Assembly (NCBI GenBank): GCA_032718475.1
Contig: JAUCBJ010004177.1
Span: 1-64,000, forward strand
From: Nemertoderma westbladi
Lineage: Eukaryota > Xenacoelomorpha > Nemertodermatida > Nemertodermatidae
Direction: 5' to 3'
DNA length: 64,000 nt
Shown: piece by piece, positions 35,827 to 46,892 of the stretch
Position numbering within the stretch: the first letter of the stretch is position 1
Layout of the letters: each line of letters opens with the position of its first letter
Notes under the pieces: model-generated
What the model saw: only the letters and a program-made list of their open reading frames with translations
What the model was told of the DNA's origin: nothing
The model's database searches: none
Translations under genes and position numbers: made by a program

Positions 35827-37794
35827 AACAGCCCACAAGGAATCAGCTAAGAGCCATATACCCCAGAAACCCAAACGAAAACAGTATGTGCCATGGCAAA
35901 ACTCTGAGGTTACTTGTAAGAGAGAAGATCTTAAGATAGCCTACAAAGTTAAAACCGAACAACCAACAACCGAAAACATTAATAAGATTGAGAAAGCTAA
36001 GGACGATCTTAAATTGGCCTACAACATCAGCCAGGAAAAGTACATACAGGATAAAACTGAAGCAATTACAACTGCTCACATACAGCAACAATCAAGACTT
36101 ACCTGGCAAACTGTAAATGAGGTATCTGGTCGGAAAAGTTCTGCAAAGGGGCGCCTCAAAGCCGATAGTCCTGAAGAACGTGTTGGGAAGTGGAAAAATC
36201 ACTTCAACAACTTGCTTGGGCAGCCACCAAACATCGAGGTCAGCCCTACAAGGAAAATATATGACAAGACACTACTTATAGAAACAGGGGACTTCACACC
36301 TGCCGAACTCCAAAGAAACATTAAAAGCATGTCCAATAATAAAGCTAGTGGATTAGATGAAATCCCAGCGGAAGTATGGAAAACCGGAGTGCTAAACAGA
36401 ACATTATTGAATGTTTGCAACCGGATGTTAAAAGGGGAAAAGCCACCACCAATTTGGACTAAAGGTCAACTAAAGCCTCTCCCCAAGAAAGGAGACCTCG
36501 GCATACCAACAAACTATCGTGGGATCTGTCTGCTTGTGGTAGCTGCCAAAATATACAATAAAATGATTCTACACAGGATTAGGCCTCACATAGAGAAACT
36601 ACTGCGTAAGAGCCAAAACGGATTTCGACCAAGTAGATCAACAATAGCTGAGATACTTGCACTACGGAGACTGATTGAAGGAATTAAGTCAAAGAATCTC
36701 CCCGCAGTCATGACGTTTGTGGACTTCAAGAAGGCATTCGACTCCATCCATAGAGGTAAAATGCTTGAAATCCTAAGAGCTTATGGAATACCAGAAGTAA
36801 TTGTTGCAGGCATTGGATTGTTATATTGTGATACAGAAGCGCAGGTACTCTCACCAGATGGTGAAACTGAGTTTTTCTCAATCCTGGCGGCGTACTGCAA
36901 GGTGACACATTAGCACCATTACTATTTGTAATTGTGCTGGAATACGCAATGAGGACGGCCACAAAGGGTGAAGATCTGGGATTCACACTTCAAGAACGCA
37001 GAAGTAGTAGATATACGGCAACTACAGTCACAGACACCGACTTTGCGGATGACATCGCCCTGCTCTCTAATACGCTAGCAGATGCACAGCTTCTACTAAA
37101 TACAGTGGAGAGGGCTGCTAAGGAGGTTGGATTGCATATAAATGCTACAAAGACCGAATTCATGACCTTTAATGTTGATGGAAACTTGACAACCATTGAT
37201 AATAATCAACTAAGGAAGGTCGATGATTTCCAGTACCTTGGATCATGGATAGAGAGTAGCAAAAAGGACATAGAAATTAGGAAAGCAAAGGCTTGGGTAG
37301 CTCAATCAAAAATGGATACCATCTGGAAATCAGATCTCTCCAGGCACCTGAAGACTAAGTTCTTTCGAGCCACAGTGGAAAGTGTATTTATATACGGGGG
37401 TGAGACCTGGACACTCACTAAATCACTTGAACAACGAATTGATGGTTGCTACACAATACTACTAAGGGCAGCCCTAAACATCAGCTGGAGACAACACATG
37501 ACAAACGCCGAGCTTTATGGTACAATACCACCTGTATCAACCACCCTCCATGAACGCAGATTAAGATTCAGTGGGCACTGCTGGCGAAGTAAAGACGAGG
37601 TCATACCAGATCTACTTCTCTGGCAACCAACTCATGGGAAGCGTAGTCGTGGACGACCGGCCATAACATATATAGATCAACTTGAAAGGGATACTGAACC
37701 TGGGAGAAACGAAATTGCGACAACTATGGAGAATCAGGAAGCCTGGAAGGGTCTCATTTCTACTGTTCGAGTTCGCTCGACCTAGTAGTAGTAG
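35827..37794 (+). mobile_element. RTE-like LINE, 3' segment with (TAG)n tail
   Basis: Continuation of the LINE begun at 31637. It contains most of the reverse transcriptase and C-terminal region and ends in CTAGTAGTAGTAG at 37782-37794, followed by the 11-bp target duplication. The 3' tail matches those of the LINE fragments at 27376 and 41063, so all three belong to related families. Confidence 0.88.
35888..37785 (+). pseudogene. RTE-like reverse transcriptase, one frameshift
   Basis: Two frames: 35888-36913 and 36934-37785. The first gives NNKASGLDEIPAEVWK, TNYRGICLL, SQNGFRPSRSTIAEIL and MTFVDFKKAFDSIHRG (catalytic Asp). The second gives DTDFADDIALLSN (catalytic DD), YLGSWIESSKKDIEIRKAKA and HERRLRFSGHCWRS. 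The expected Q-G-D-T-L-A-P-L block lies between them in the second frame, so a single-base change near 36885-36900 breaks an otherwise intact domain. It copies its RNA at a nicked target site. The upstream endonuclease is missing. Confidence 0.9.
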
Positions 37795-38589
37795 TAGTTC
37801 ATATTACTATTTGTATAGAAAATGTTCCAGAACATGTTAGCTATTCATGTGAAGAAAAAATCACGTTCTAGAACGAATATTTTTGGTTCTGGAACATTTT
37901 CAGAAAAAATCTAGATTCTATTTCAAACGCATGGAATCGTTTTAAATCGTGTTTAAAAAATTTATTCACAATATATTTTTTTTTCACAATTTTTTTTATT
38001 GATTTCGAACACGTTTTAGAACGATTCCATGCGTTTTAAATAGAATCCAGATTTTTTACTAAAAAATGTTCTAGAACAAAAAATACTTATTCTAGAACAT
38101 AGCTTTTATAAAAATGAATAGCTAACATGTTCTGGAACAATTTCTATACAAATAGTAATAAGAACTAGCTACTACAAAATAATTATAGAGGGAAGTAGGA
38201 TGTCGGAACCAGTGTTGAAATTACTAGCTAAACCTATCTAAATCACTAGCTACCATAAAATTTAGTATCTTGCTTAGCGAAGAGACTTCAATTACGTCCG
38301 TTGACCAAATTGCAGCAAATGAAAATTTATAGAACTCTCCCCACATCAAAATATCATAATAATGTAAAAAAAAACTGGCCTCTTTTTTGAAGGCCAAATC
38401 GACAACATGTTAGGCCGTATATATAGTAGGCCATGCTACTACTACCTACTAAAGACGAAATCAATTTCCAATATTGGTTTATGTAGTTTAGCGGCTCTCT
38501 AGTTACGAAATAAATATTCGAGAACATTAAATTATTTAACATTGAGTAAGGCAGCATCAGGAGTTGAAGAGTACAATAATATGAATCGC

Positions 38590-39410
38590 AGTAACTATGG
38601 GAGCAATGTAGTAAAATACAGTAGGCCGGCCTACTACAGTTCAATCGCAGTAACTATGGGAGCAATATAGTAAAATACAGTAGGCCGGCCTACTACAGTT
38701 CAATCGCAGTAACTATGGAAGTAATATAGTAAAATACAGTAGGCCGGCCTACTACAGTTCAATCGCAGTAACTATGGAAGTAATATAGTAAAATACAGTA
38801 GGCCGGCCTACTACAGTTCAATCGCAGTAACTATGGAAGTAATATAGTAAAATACAGTAGGCCGGCCTACTACAGTTCAATCGCAGTAACTATGGAAGTA
38901 ATATAGTAAAATACAGTAGGCCGGCCTACTACAGTTCAATCGCAGTAACTATGGAAGTAATATAGTAAAATACAGTAGGCCGGCCTACTACAGTTCAATC
39001 GCAGTAACTATGGAAGTAATATAGTAAAATACAGTAGGCCGGCCTACTACAGTTCAATCGCAGTAACTATGGAAGTAATATAGTAAAATACAGTAGGCCG
39101 GCCTACTACAGTTCAATCGCAGTAACTATGGAAGTAATATAGTAAAATACAGTAGGCCGGCCTACTACAGTTCAATCGCAGTAACTATGGAAGCAATATA
39201 GTAAAATACAGTAGGCCGGCCTACTACAGTTCAATCGCAGTAACTATGGAAGCAATATAGTAAAATACAGTAGGCCGGCCTACTACAGTTCAATCGCAGT
39301 AACTATGGAAGTAATATAGTAAAATACAGTAGGCCGGCCTACTACAGTTCAATCGCAGTAACTATGGAAGTAATATAGTAAAATACAGTAGGCCCGGCTA
39401 CTGCAGTTCA
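38590..39410. repeat. 59-bp satellite containing a 16-bp palindrome
   Basis: About 14 nearly identical 59-bp units. Each has GCAGTAACTATGGAAGTAAT and the perfect palindrome AGTAGGCCGGCCTACT. The single-copy equivalent, without the palindrome, is in the left foldback arm at 30262-30300 on the opposite strand, so the satellite grew from transposon sequence. Confidence 0.95.
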
Positions 39411-39421
39411 ATTTATTTTGT

Positions 39422-39775
39422 AAAGGCCCGTTTTCGCGCTGCTTTTTTTTGAGCTTTATTTCAAGCTTTTTTTAGTTAAAACAATTTCTAGAAATTAATT
39501 GCTTCAAGATGAATCTGAGAATTTTCGAATGCTAAAACCTAAAATATAGAATAAAGCTCCAAAAAAGCTTGAAAAAAAGCTAAAAAAAAAGCTGGGCGAA
39601 TATAATAATTATCTACTTCTAGAACATTCATATTACATCTTAATTTTAACTGAACGTTAGAAAAGACATATCAAGCTTGAAAAAATGCTAGAAAAAAAGC
39701 TAGAAAAACAGCTAAAAAAAAGATAAAAAAAAGCTCAGAATACTCACATAAAAAAGCAGCGCAGAAATGGGCCTT
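39422..39775. mobile_element. MITE with AAGGCCC terminal inverted repeats
   Basis: About 354 bp with ends AAGGCCCGTTTTCGCGCTGC and (inverted) AAGGCCCATTTCTGCGCTGC, followed by T runs. The interior is AT-rich with repeated AAGCTTGAAAAAA motifs. It interrupts homology between the two foldback arms, which dates it after the foldback. Target duplication not clear. A related end lies at 29276-29402. Confidence 0.75.
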
Positions 39776-39915
39776 ATCACTCTATATCGCTCTAAGTTTT
39801 ATTAAATAATTAAGCAACAAAATGTACCAATTTAAGAATAAAATTATGTATTATATGGGAAAAAAAGGAGAACATGTTTTTGCAATATTTTCTCGTCCCT
39901 TTATTAATGCTTTGG

Positions 39916-40878
39916 AGCCTTTTTAGAACAAAAGGCACCAATAACCCAAAGGGCTTTTTTTGGGCCTTCTTGATATAAAAAGGCTCCAGGGCATTTCAAT
40001 CCAAATTTGTTTAGAAGAAGTATGGAGAAGGGTAATCTTAATAAGTGTACCAAATTTCAACTCATTTCAGTTAAAATAGGCGGAGAAATAGCCTTTTTCA
40101 TGAAAAAACGTCATTCTGAGATATATGGGTGTTTAAAGTTTAAGGAACAATTCAAACCTTCCCGCTATTTTAGATAATACCATTTTTATATTTTCAACAA
40201 TAATAACTTTGTCAAAAATGAACGAAATGCAACGAAATTTTTCATGCTTGCAAAACAGATAACTAGTAAAACAACGATTTAGAAATTTTAATCATATCTG
40301 GACCGTGAGAGCCTTTTTTATGAAAAAGCACCCGTACAGTTGTAAAATATAGTGCTGCTCGAAGGTTGTCAAAAATCAGACTAGCTCTTACGTTTTGGGT
40401 AATAATTTGAGTTTGAGAAAAGATATGAGAAATAACCCCCCCCCCCCCCCCCCCTTAAAGTAAGCAAACACAGAAATGCAGAAATATACAGGGAACCTGT
40501 CTCTCCATGTAGAGGACGTCTAATATGCTTGGTGCACGAAAATATTGTTGACCTTCGAAATGGCATGTTTAAGTAAACATGGTAAGCCATTTTTGAAAAT
40601 CGGTTGTGATGATGGGCAACTACAGATTTGAAGTCACTACAAAGTGATCTGATAATTTCCTTTAAACTTTAAATTAGAATCTTGTTTTCTATGGATAGAG
40701 ATTTTCGATCCATAGAAATACACATTAAATCTCAACCATTTCACAACTGGCTTATATCAATTGAAAGCACAGAGTCTTCTGCGTCTTTTGGCACTATAAT
40801 TAATTAAATCCATGATGAGGAACATTGATAAACTGTTTCCAGACACCAATGTGTGCTTAGAAGGTTTGAAAAATTAAT
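39916..40878. other. Spacer with poly-C tract, no gene seen
   Basis: AT-rich. A run of about 19 C (40436-40454) is directly followed by TTAA, like the right end of the element at 7425, but I could not find a partner end. Frames here are short and unrecognised. Confidence 0.5.
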
Positions 40879-42298
40879 TTAACCCTTTGCGTACCAAAGA
40901 TAAATTACATAAATTTTTACTTCCAACGACCAAGAAAAATATATCTGTTGGGACCAAGGTTTATTTTCTTGTCGTACCAGAGATTTTTATTTAAATAGGA
41001 CAACGATATTAATAATTATCCTTTTCTCAAAGGCGACACACTGCCGTCTTTAACCATTTTTTCGAGAAAGACCAAAATTTTGACAGTTAACTTTGAAAGT
41101 CCTCAGCAAGTCTCTGATCGGATGAGCCTAAGCTCAAAAATGGTATGCTTGAGCATGTGGATGACTTCTGTTACCTGGGATCATGGATCCGGAAGTCAGG
41201 TGAGGACCTTCGAATACGTAAGGGAAAGGCATGGGCAGCCTTGAATAGGCTTTCCAGGATTTGGAAGTCGCCGAGAATTAATCGGAAACTTAAGGTCCGA
41301 TTATTTAGAGCAGCAGTAGTTCCAGTACTCCTCTATGGGAGTCCATGCTGGGCTCTAACTGCTGAGGACACCAAATCTCTGGATGGCACATTCACAAGAA
41401 TGCTACGCCGGGTTCATTGTGTCAAGTACAATGCACACATCTCCAACCAGACACTATATAACATTGGAGGTGTCTCATTGGTTCCCCCAAGCTTGACACT
41501 GGAACAAAATCGCCTCCGCTTTGCAGGACATTGCTTTCGCCGTGAGGACCAGCCAGTGCATAATCTTGTACTTTGGCAGCCTCATGGAGTGAATAAGCAT
41601 GGTGGACAGCCCATGACTTTCTTGAGACGCATCTTAAAGGACACTGGCCTTAAAGATGCGGATGATCTAGCAAATGTCAAGGGTGATAGGGAGTTGTGGC
41701 GGTGCAATTTTGTTGACAAGCCGGCACAGCATTCTTAAAAATGCAGCTGCAATGCAGCATGCCGATCCTAGTAGTAACCATTTTTTAAATTTTCAAATCT
41801 TTAATTTGAACCCCATGGGAGGCAAACTGCCGCCTTAAAAATTTGTAACAAAATTATTGGCTAAATTGAAATTAAATTGCATAAATTATGCAATTTAAAA
41901 TACCCTCAAACCAATAGGAATCCCTTCAAGCAATCCCTTCAAGCCCTTCCCTATGAAATTAACTTTTCCTGCCCAATACGAATACAGTATAAACTCCATT
42001 TTTCCGCCCCAATAGTTATAAGAGGTTTTAAATAAAGGCGGCACCCTGCCGCCCTGGAGGTCAGGATAATATATGTAAAGGCAGCACTTGGGGGTTAAGT
42101 TATAATTTATAAATATGTAATATTATGGTTTTGTTCAGAAATGGAAAAAATGAGAAAGTGCGTGACCGGATTGGACAGGCAGTCTTAAGTTGCATATCCT
42201 ATAATTTATAAAGGCGGCACACTACCTCCTTTATGAGCATTCCTGAATTATTTAGAATGAAAAAGGCGGTAGTGTTGGCACAGTACGCAAAGGGTTAA
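40879..42298. mobile_element. TTAA-flanked non-autonomous element with CCCTTTGCGTAC ends
   Basis: Begins TTAACCCTTTGCGTACC and ends GTACGCAAAGGGTTAA: a perfect 12-bp inverted repeat plus TTAA at each side, as in piggyBac-like elements. Without the LINE fragment inserted at 41063-41774 it is about 700 bp. Both halves carry short inverted runs such as GGCGGCACACTAC and CTGCCGCC. No transposase. Its right half includes one arm of the hairpin family found at 47660-47820. Confidence 0.85.
41063..41774 (+). mobile_element. RTE-like LINE 3' fragment, copy 2
   Basis: About 97% identical to copy 1 at 27376-28048, but begins 38 bp further 5', so the two were truncated independently. The frame 41145-41738 encodes the same C-terminal region, with YLGSWIRKSGED and RLRFAGHCFRRED. 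Upstream codons (KTKILTVNFESPQQVS) are in a different frame, showing an indel near 41140. It is flanked by a 12-bp duplication, TAACCATTTTTT (41051-41062 and 41775-41786), and has a short TAG tail. Confidence 0.88.
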
Positions 42299-42509
42299 TT
42301 TCATTTAAAACATTAAGGGTAACGGATAGGTTACATTGGCGACTTTTTATAACCAAAACACTTCCCCACTTTTGTACGTGACGGGAAGCGATATTCGACA
42401 GAACTTTATCCAAAGTAGAACATGATGACATCGTATCACGGAGAACAGTGCAGGATTTGAAGTATTCGGGACGGGTTGCATTCAGTTTACTTTCGATTTT
42501 TCCTTAGAT

Positions 42510-43260
42510 TTGGAACTGGTGAGCTCCAATAGAGGGGGTAGTTTAACCAAAGTACATTTTAAGGATTTATTAAAGAAGCTCCCCACTCACAGTAACAGGA
42601 CGCGAGAGGGCATGGTGAAAGTACAATCGTGCAGATTTGTAAATTTGACCTCATCCAAGACCGAGAACCGGAACGCACACGACAGGTTTCTTACATACTG
42701 CTGGGTGTTGGGATATAATGAGGCATTACTCGAGAAAGCCCGACGTTGGGACCCAAGGGCACATTTTGACCAAAGCTTTAGGACATACCACTGTGACACG
42801 GCAGACAAGCACAGGCGAAGACAGTCTGCGGCGTCGGCCCGCACCTCAGATAGAGCCTATGTGCCACCGCTGTGGCAAACCACATTGTAAGACATGCCCC
42901 TCCATGGCCGATAAGGTACAGACCCCCTGGGGGATCAAAATCACCAGAACGTACGACTGCACCACCCACAACGTGTTGATCTACTAACATGTTCCACCCA
43001 CCAAGACAACAACTACATAGGATAAACTCACTAAGCACAGATCTGCTATCTGGAGTTTCAGGAAGGAGCTAGTCCCAGAACTGACAAACATCCCTGAGTA
43101 TGTGCAACTCCAACATTTCCTCACATGCTCGATTGACAACCTGAGGATTACATCATTTTCGCAAGTTCTAAACGGAAATAGACGCTGGAAATAGACAGGA
43201 TACATGCTTAATCCGTGTACATTAACAGACACAGACAGCCCTTCTTGGAACAAAAATATA
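42510..43260 (+). pseudogene. Probable Penelope-like element C-terminal remnant
   Basis: Overlapping broken frames (42510-42890, 42718-42987). The second contains CHRCGKPHCKTCPSM, then TYDCTTHNVLIY. This resembles the C-x2-C-G-x-P-x-CKTC and TC-x3-NVIY motifs just before the GIY-YIG endonuclease of Penelope-like retroelements. A degraded YIG-T follows near 43015 after a stop. Further on, HRSAIWSFRKEL and LNGNRRWK could be later domain parts. The reverse transcriptase is absent. The family call depends on two short motifs. Confidence 0.45.
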
Positions 43261-43341
43261 TCCCGCCATGTAACCCAGGGACACCAGCCCTGCAATTGAG
43301 TAAACTAAAACAACAATTGACACAGTTGACTAAACTAAAAT

Positions 43342-43710
43342 ATGCTAAAATATAATGATAAAAAACTATTTACAGATAGAATATCTTTGTATATCGCAAA
43401 CGTATCGAAACCATTCATCATCCGTGTCGATGCTAGCAATAAAGCGATTGGAGCAGTTTTAAGCCAAGAAAAAAATTCTGAAGAAATCCTGGTCTATTTT
43501 GCAAGTAGAACGCTCCATGGTTCGGAATTAAATTGGTCAAACACTGATAAGGAATTTTACAGCCTGCACAAGGCTGTAAGAAAGTTTGAAAGTTATATTA
43601 AGGGTCAAGAAACTACGATCTTCACAGATCATAAGCCCGTGATCGGTTTACTCGACAAAAAGGTTGGAAACAACCAACATCAAACTTATTTTAAGTTGCA
43701 CGCACTAAAA
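43342..43710 (+). pseudogene. Ty3/Gypsy RNase H fragment
   Basis: The first ~120 codons of a 171-codon frame. IIRVDASNKAIGAVLSQE (catalytic Asp), LNWSNTDKEFYSLHKAVRKF (catalytic Glu) and TIFTDHKPVIGLL (second Asp) are the canonical RNase H order after a Gypsy reverse transcriptase. It removes RNA from RNA-DNA hybrids during replication. The frame runs out into an unrelated repeat at about 43700, so the end is artificial. No reverse transcriptase or integrase is adjacent. Confidence 0.85.
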
Positions 43711-44045
43711 ATTGGTCCCACTGTAACATCACACAAAATTAATCCTTTGTCACAAAGTGTTTCTATACCCTCCTCCAACTTAGCGGCTAGTTCCTCTGCC
43801 CATTTGTGTTCACTCATCTTTTCTAAATTTTCAAAGTATAATTTTGTACATATATAGTATCTAATACACTAGAACTAATGTCACCCATCATGTTGGCTTC
43901 CTCCACCTCTCTCAACTTCAGATGGTAACTGTAGTAACTTCTCGAGAGTTTCTCTATCCAGGAGAGGGTTGCAGATGTCATCGTCATTGTTCTGGTAGAG
44001 TCCCTCTCTTCTAGCTCGTCATCGTCTTCGTTATCATTATCTCAC
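43700..44045 (-). repeat. Degenerate coding repeat, left copy
   Basis: About 90% identical to 45881-46225 and in the same orientation. The minus strand reads fragments equivalent to KMSEHKxAEELAAKLEEGIE. It is joined directly to the Gypsy RNase H fragment. Together with the other copy it brackets the TTAA element at 44081-45670. Confidence 0.8.
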
Positions 44046-44080
44046 TCCTCGACTCTCACTCCTCTCTAGCTTTACACTCC

Positions 44081-45670
44081 TTAACCCTATTAAACCCGGG
44101 GGGGGGGGGGGGGGAGGGGGTCAATATGACCCCCACGTGGTTTTTTTATTATAATTCTGAAACAAACGCAGTTGGGAATCTGAAATTTTATGACTTTTCC
44201 TAAAAATCTATTGTCTTCCTAGTAGTGAAAACCGTTTTCAAAAATATTGGGTACTTTTCGAGTTATAGCACCATTTTTTAACCCTACTTTTGGCACTTTT
44301 TTTGAGACGTTTTTTGAAAATTACATTTCATTAAATATGAATTGTAACATCTCTATTTTTGATTTACACCGGTTTTTTGGTGTTAGAAATTTGATGGAAT
44401 TCATATAAATTGATTTAGAAATTTCAAACTTGTTTTTTTCGGTGGGTGCCAAATTTTGGTGCCAGCACCAAATTTTGAAATAAGTCAATTTTGTAAATTG
44501 ATCGTTTGAAACTTGTTTTTTACGCAATTGGGGTTTTTTGGGTTTCTGGATTCGATGAAATATATACGAGTTGCACCAAGCGTATCAAACTTGTATTTTT
44601 CGGTGCTGTGTGCAAATTTTGGTGCTAGCACGAAATTTTGAAAATCCATTCAATAGATAAAATTGCTTGTGACAATTTATTTCTTGCGTTTTAGAGGTTT
44701 ATGGCTGTTCTGAATTCAATGGAAAATATAATTATCGAACTAGACATCTCAAACTTGTATTTTTCGGATGTGGGTGCAAAATGTGGTGCTAGCACCAAAT
44801 TTTGAAAACCATCAAATATATCAATTGATTGTGTCACCTTGTTTCTTGCGTTATACGGGTTTGTGATGGTTCTGAATTCAATGGAATCAGTAAAAATTTC
44901 ATAAGAGCTCTCAAACTTTTATTTTTCGCCGGTGGGTGAAAATTGTTGTGCCAGCACCAAATTTTGGAAAATATGCAAATTGATAAGTAGATAGTATCAC
45001 CTTGTTTCTTGCGTTGTACGGGTTTATGAGGGTCCTGAATCCGATGGACTCAATAAAAACAGCACTGGACATCGCAAACTTGTACTTTTTGGTGATGGGT
45101 ACGAAATTTGGTGCTAGCACCAAAATTTGCCAAATTACACCGAAAAAATACAAGTAGCAATGATCTGGCATATTAGAAATGTATTCCATTAGAATCAGCG
45201 CCCTCGAAAACCTGAAAATGTGAATTTATAGCATCGTATATGTGAATTAAAAATTTTGTGTTCTAACTGAAAAGTGCTGGTTACTTGTTTTTTTCATTTT
45301 TTTCCTACGCAGAGAGGACTAAACAGCCATTAATAGTAATCATATCATTTTTAATATTTTCCATGGTATTTTGCACCCCAGAAAACCTGTATTGAAAAAT
45401 AATTAGCCGAAAAATGTAACTTTCAAATTTGGTGAAAATTGTGCACTACTTGTAATTTTGGTGCTGCAATATAACCACCCCAGTACATTTTTTCGAAAAT
45501 TTTTTTTTTCGGTCGGATCCAGACAAGTGATACCTACGTACAAACAAAAAATCAGACGTTTTCGTAAATATTTGTAGATTTTAGAGGGGGGGGGGGGGGG
45601 GGGGGGGGTCAATATGACCCCCCCTCCGGTATTTGTACAACATTTTATAGCCCGGTACTAATAGGGATAA
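44081..45670. mobile_element. TTAA-type element with internal 162-bp palindrome-bearing repeats
   Basis: Left end TTAACCCTATTAAACCCGG; right end reads CCCGGTACTAATAGGGATAA, its inverted repeat with about four mismatches (terminal TTAA mutated to ATAA). Next to each end is a G run (about 18 G at 44098, about 24 G at 45585) followed by TCAATATGACCCC. Inside are about five diverged ~162-bp units, each with a form of TTGGTGCTAGCACCAA. No transposase. Piggybac-like assignment is from the TTAACCC ends. Confidence 0.72.
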
Positions 45671-45791
45671 GCTCTTTGGATCTCATCCTCCTCTGTTTTC
45701 ACGCATCTCACGCTTTTGTCTGTGGCCCCTCTTGCTAGCAATGATATCGTGGATCTCACAGAGATACTGCTACTTGCCCCTTTAGCCTGAC

Positions 45792-46225
45792 TTAATCCTG
45801 CCAATGCCACAGAATCATTGGGATTTTCATCTTCCAGATGCGTGTCATTGACTTCCCACTCTCCATATTAGTGTAAGTTATGCGCACTAAAATTGGTCCC
45901 ACTGTAACATCACACAAAATTAATCCTCTGTCACAAAGTGTTTCTATACCCTCCTCCAACTTAGCAGCTAGTTCTTCTGCACATTTGTGTTCACTCATCT
46001 TTTCTAAATGTTCAAAGTATAAATTTGTAATATATAGATTATCTAATACACTAGAACAAATGTCATAATCTTGTTGGCTTCCTCCACCTCTCTCAACTTC
46101 TGATGGTAACTGTAGTAACTTACCGAGAGTCACTCTATCTCGGAGAGGATTGACAATATCACCATGATCATTCTGGTAGAGTCCCTCTCTTATGTTCTCA
46201 TTATTGTCATCATCATTGTCACCAT
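45792..46225 (-). pseudogene. Unrecognised coding remnant, right copy
   Basis: A 113-codon minus-strand frame (45792-46133) containing EHLEKMSEHKCAEELAAKLE and GIETLCDRGLILCDVTVGPI. Downstream in another frame, to about 45680, reading continues sensibly (ALAGLSQAKGASSSISV), so a frameshift is likely near 45830. I do not recognise the family. Its duplication with the left copy suggests it belongs to a mobile element. Confidence 0.45.
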
Positions 46226-46892
46226 CTCTAGATCAGGACCATGTTGACTGTTGAGTTTGATTGGGTTTGGCCAGCCTGAAATTCATGGGATGTTTGTGGA
46301 TTGTCAGGGTTTGGCATTCAATCATGGCTCATTCCTCCTTTGACTGTCACCTCCAGGACATTGGTTTCCTCCTGAATCACCCCTTGGTTTCCTCCTGGAT
46401 CGCCCCTTGAGATTCTTGTACTGCTGCTCCCTAGAGTGGCGGCTCCGATGTCAAACTTCCAGCCAGGGTACCAGTATGCGTAGCGTCTGGAGTTTACCTC
46501 CAGTACGCCCCCTGCAGGTTTTCTTCAAAGTCATATCGGATTTCTTTGTTGGTTGATTTCTCCTCACCGAAAGTTACTACTGTTATGGGATCTAGGGCAG
46601 TAGACGTAGTGTGAGTTGCTCTCATAGCAGATTAGGTGTAACTAATCACTTACCAAAAATATTGATGATATCATACTTATTAAGTGTAAACAGAACATAT
46701 AATAATTCTACCAAGGGGTAGAATAAATAAACGATTGCACAGAAGAATTACAATGAGAATGGCGACTGGAGACTGACTGATTGGCTCGGTGGGGACAAGA
46801 ATAGAGATTAAGAGACTAGGTGGTGGTAAAGAAGGATAGACGGAGTGGTGACGGAGTGAAGGAGGTTTCAGATAAGGAAGACCTCATCCAAG
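46226..46892. other. Spacer, no gene identified
   Basis: No supported frame. CAGGACATTGGTTTCCTCCT-like sequence repeats twice near 46350-46395. Probably old retroelement sequence. Confidence 0.4.

Larger units (their letters stand above)
37806..39915. mobile_element. Giant foldback element, centre and right arm
   Basis: 37806-38165 forms the tip: a hairpin centred near 37985 whose arms share AACATGTTAGCTATTCAT-like sequence, multiple GTTCTAGAAC or GTTCTGGAAC palindromes and CGATTCCATGCGTTTTAAA. 38165-38640 and 39780-39915 are the inverted partner of the left arm. The arm has been enlarged by a 59-bp satellite (38590-39410) and a MITE (39422-39775). No protein coding. Confidence 0.82.

Noticed and set aside
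22324-40458. A pair of ends of one TTAA element at the two poly-C tracts (22324 and 40436)
   Set aside because: They are 18 kb apart, both C-rich on the same strand rather than inverted, and share no further sequence.
27376-41774. Two LINE fragments sharing one truncation point, implying a self-propagating half-LINE
   Set aside because: The copy at 41063 has 38 bp more real LINE coding sequence on its 5' side, so the truncations are independent.
42510-42890. piggyBac transposase C-terminal zinc finger
   Set aside because: The cysteine pattern CHRCGKPHCKTC plus downstream NVLIY fits the Penelope-like motif better, and no transposase core is nearby.
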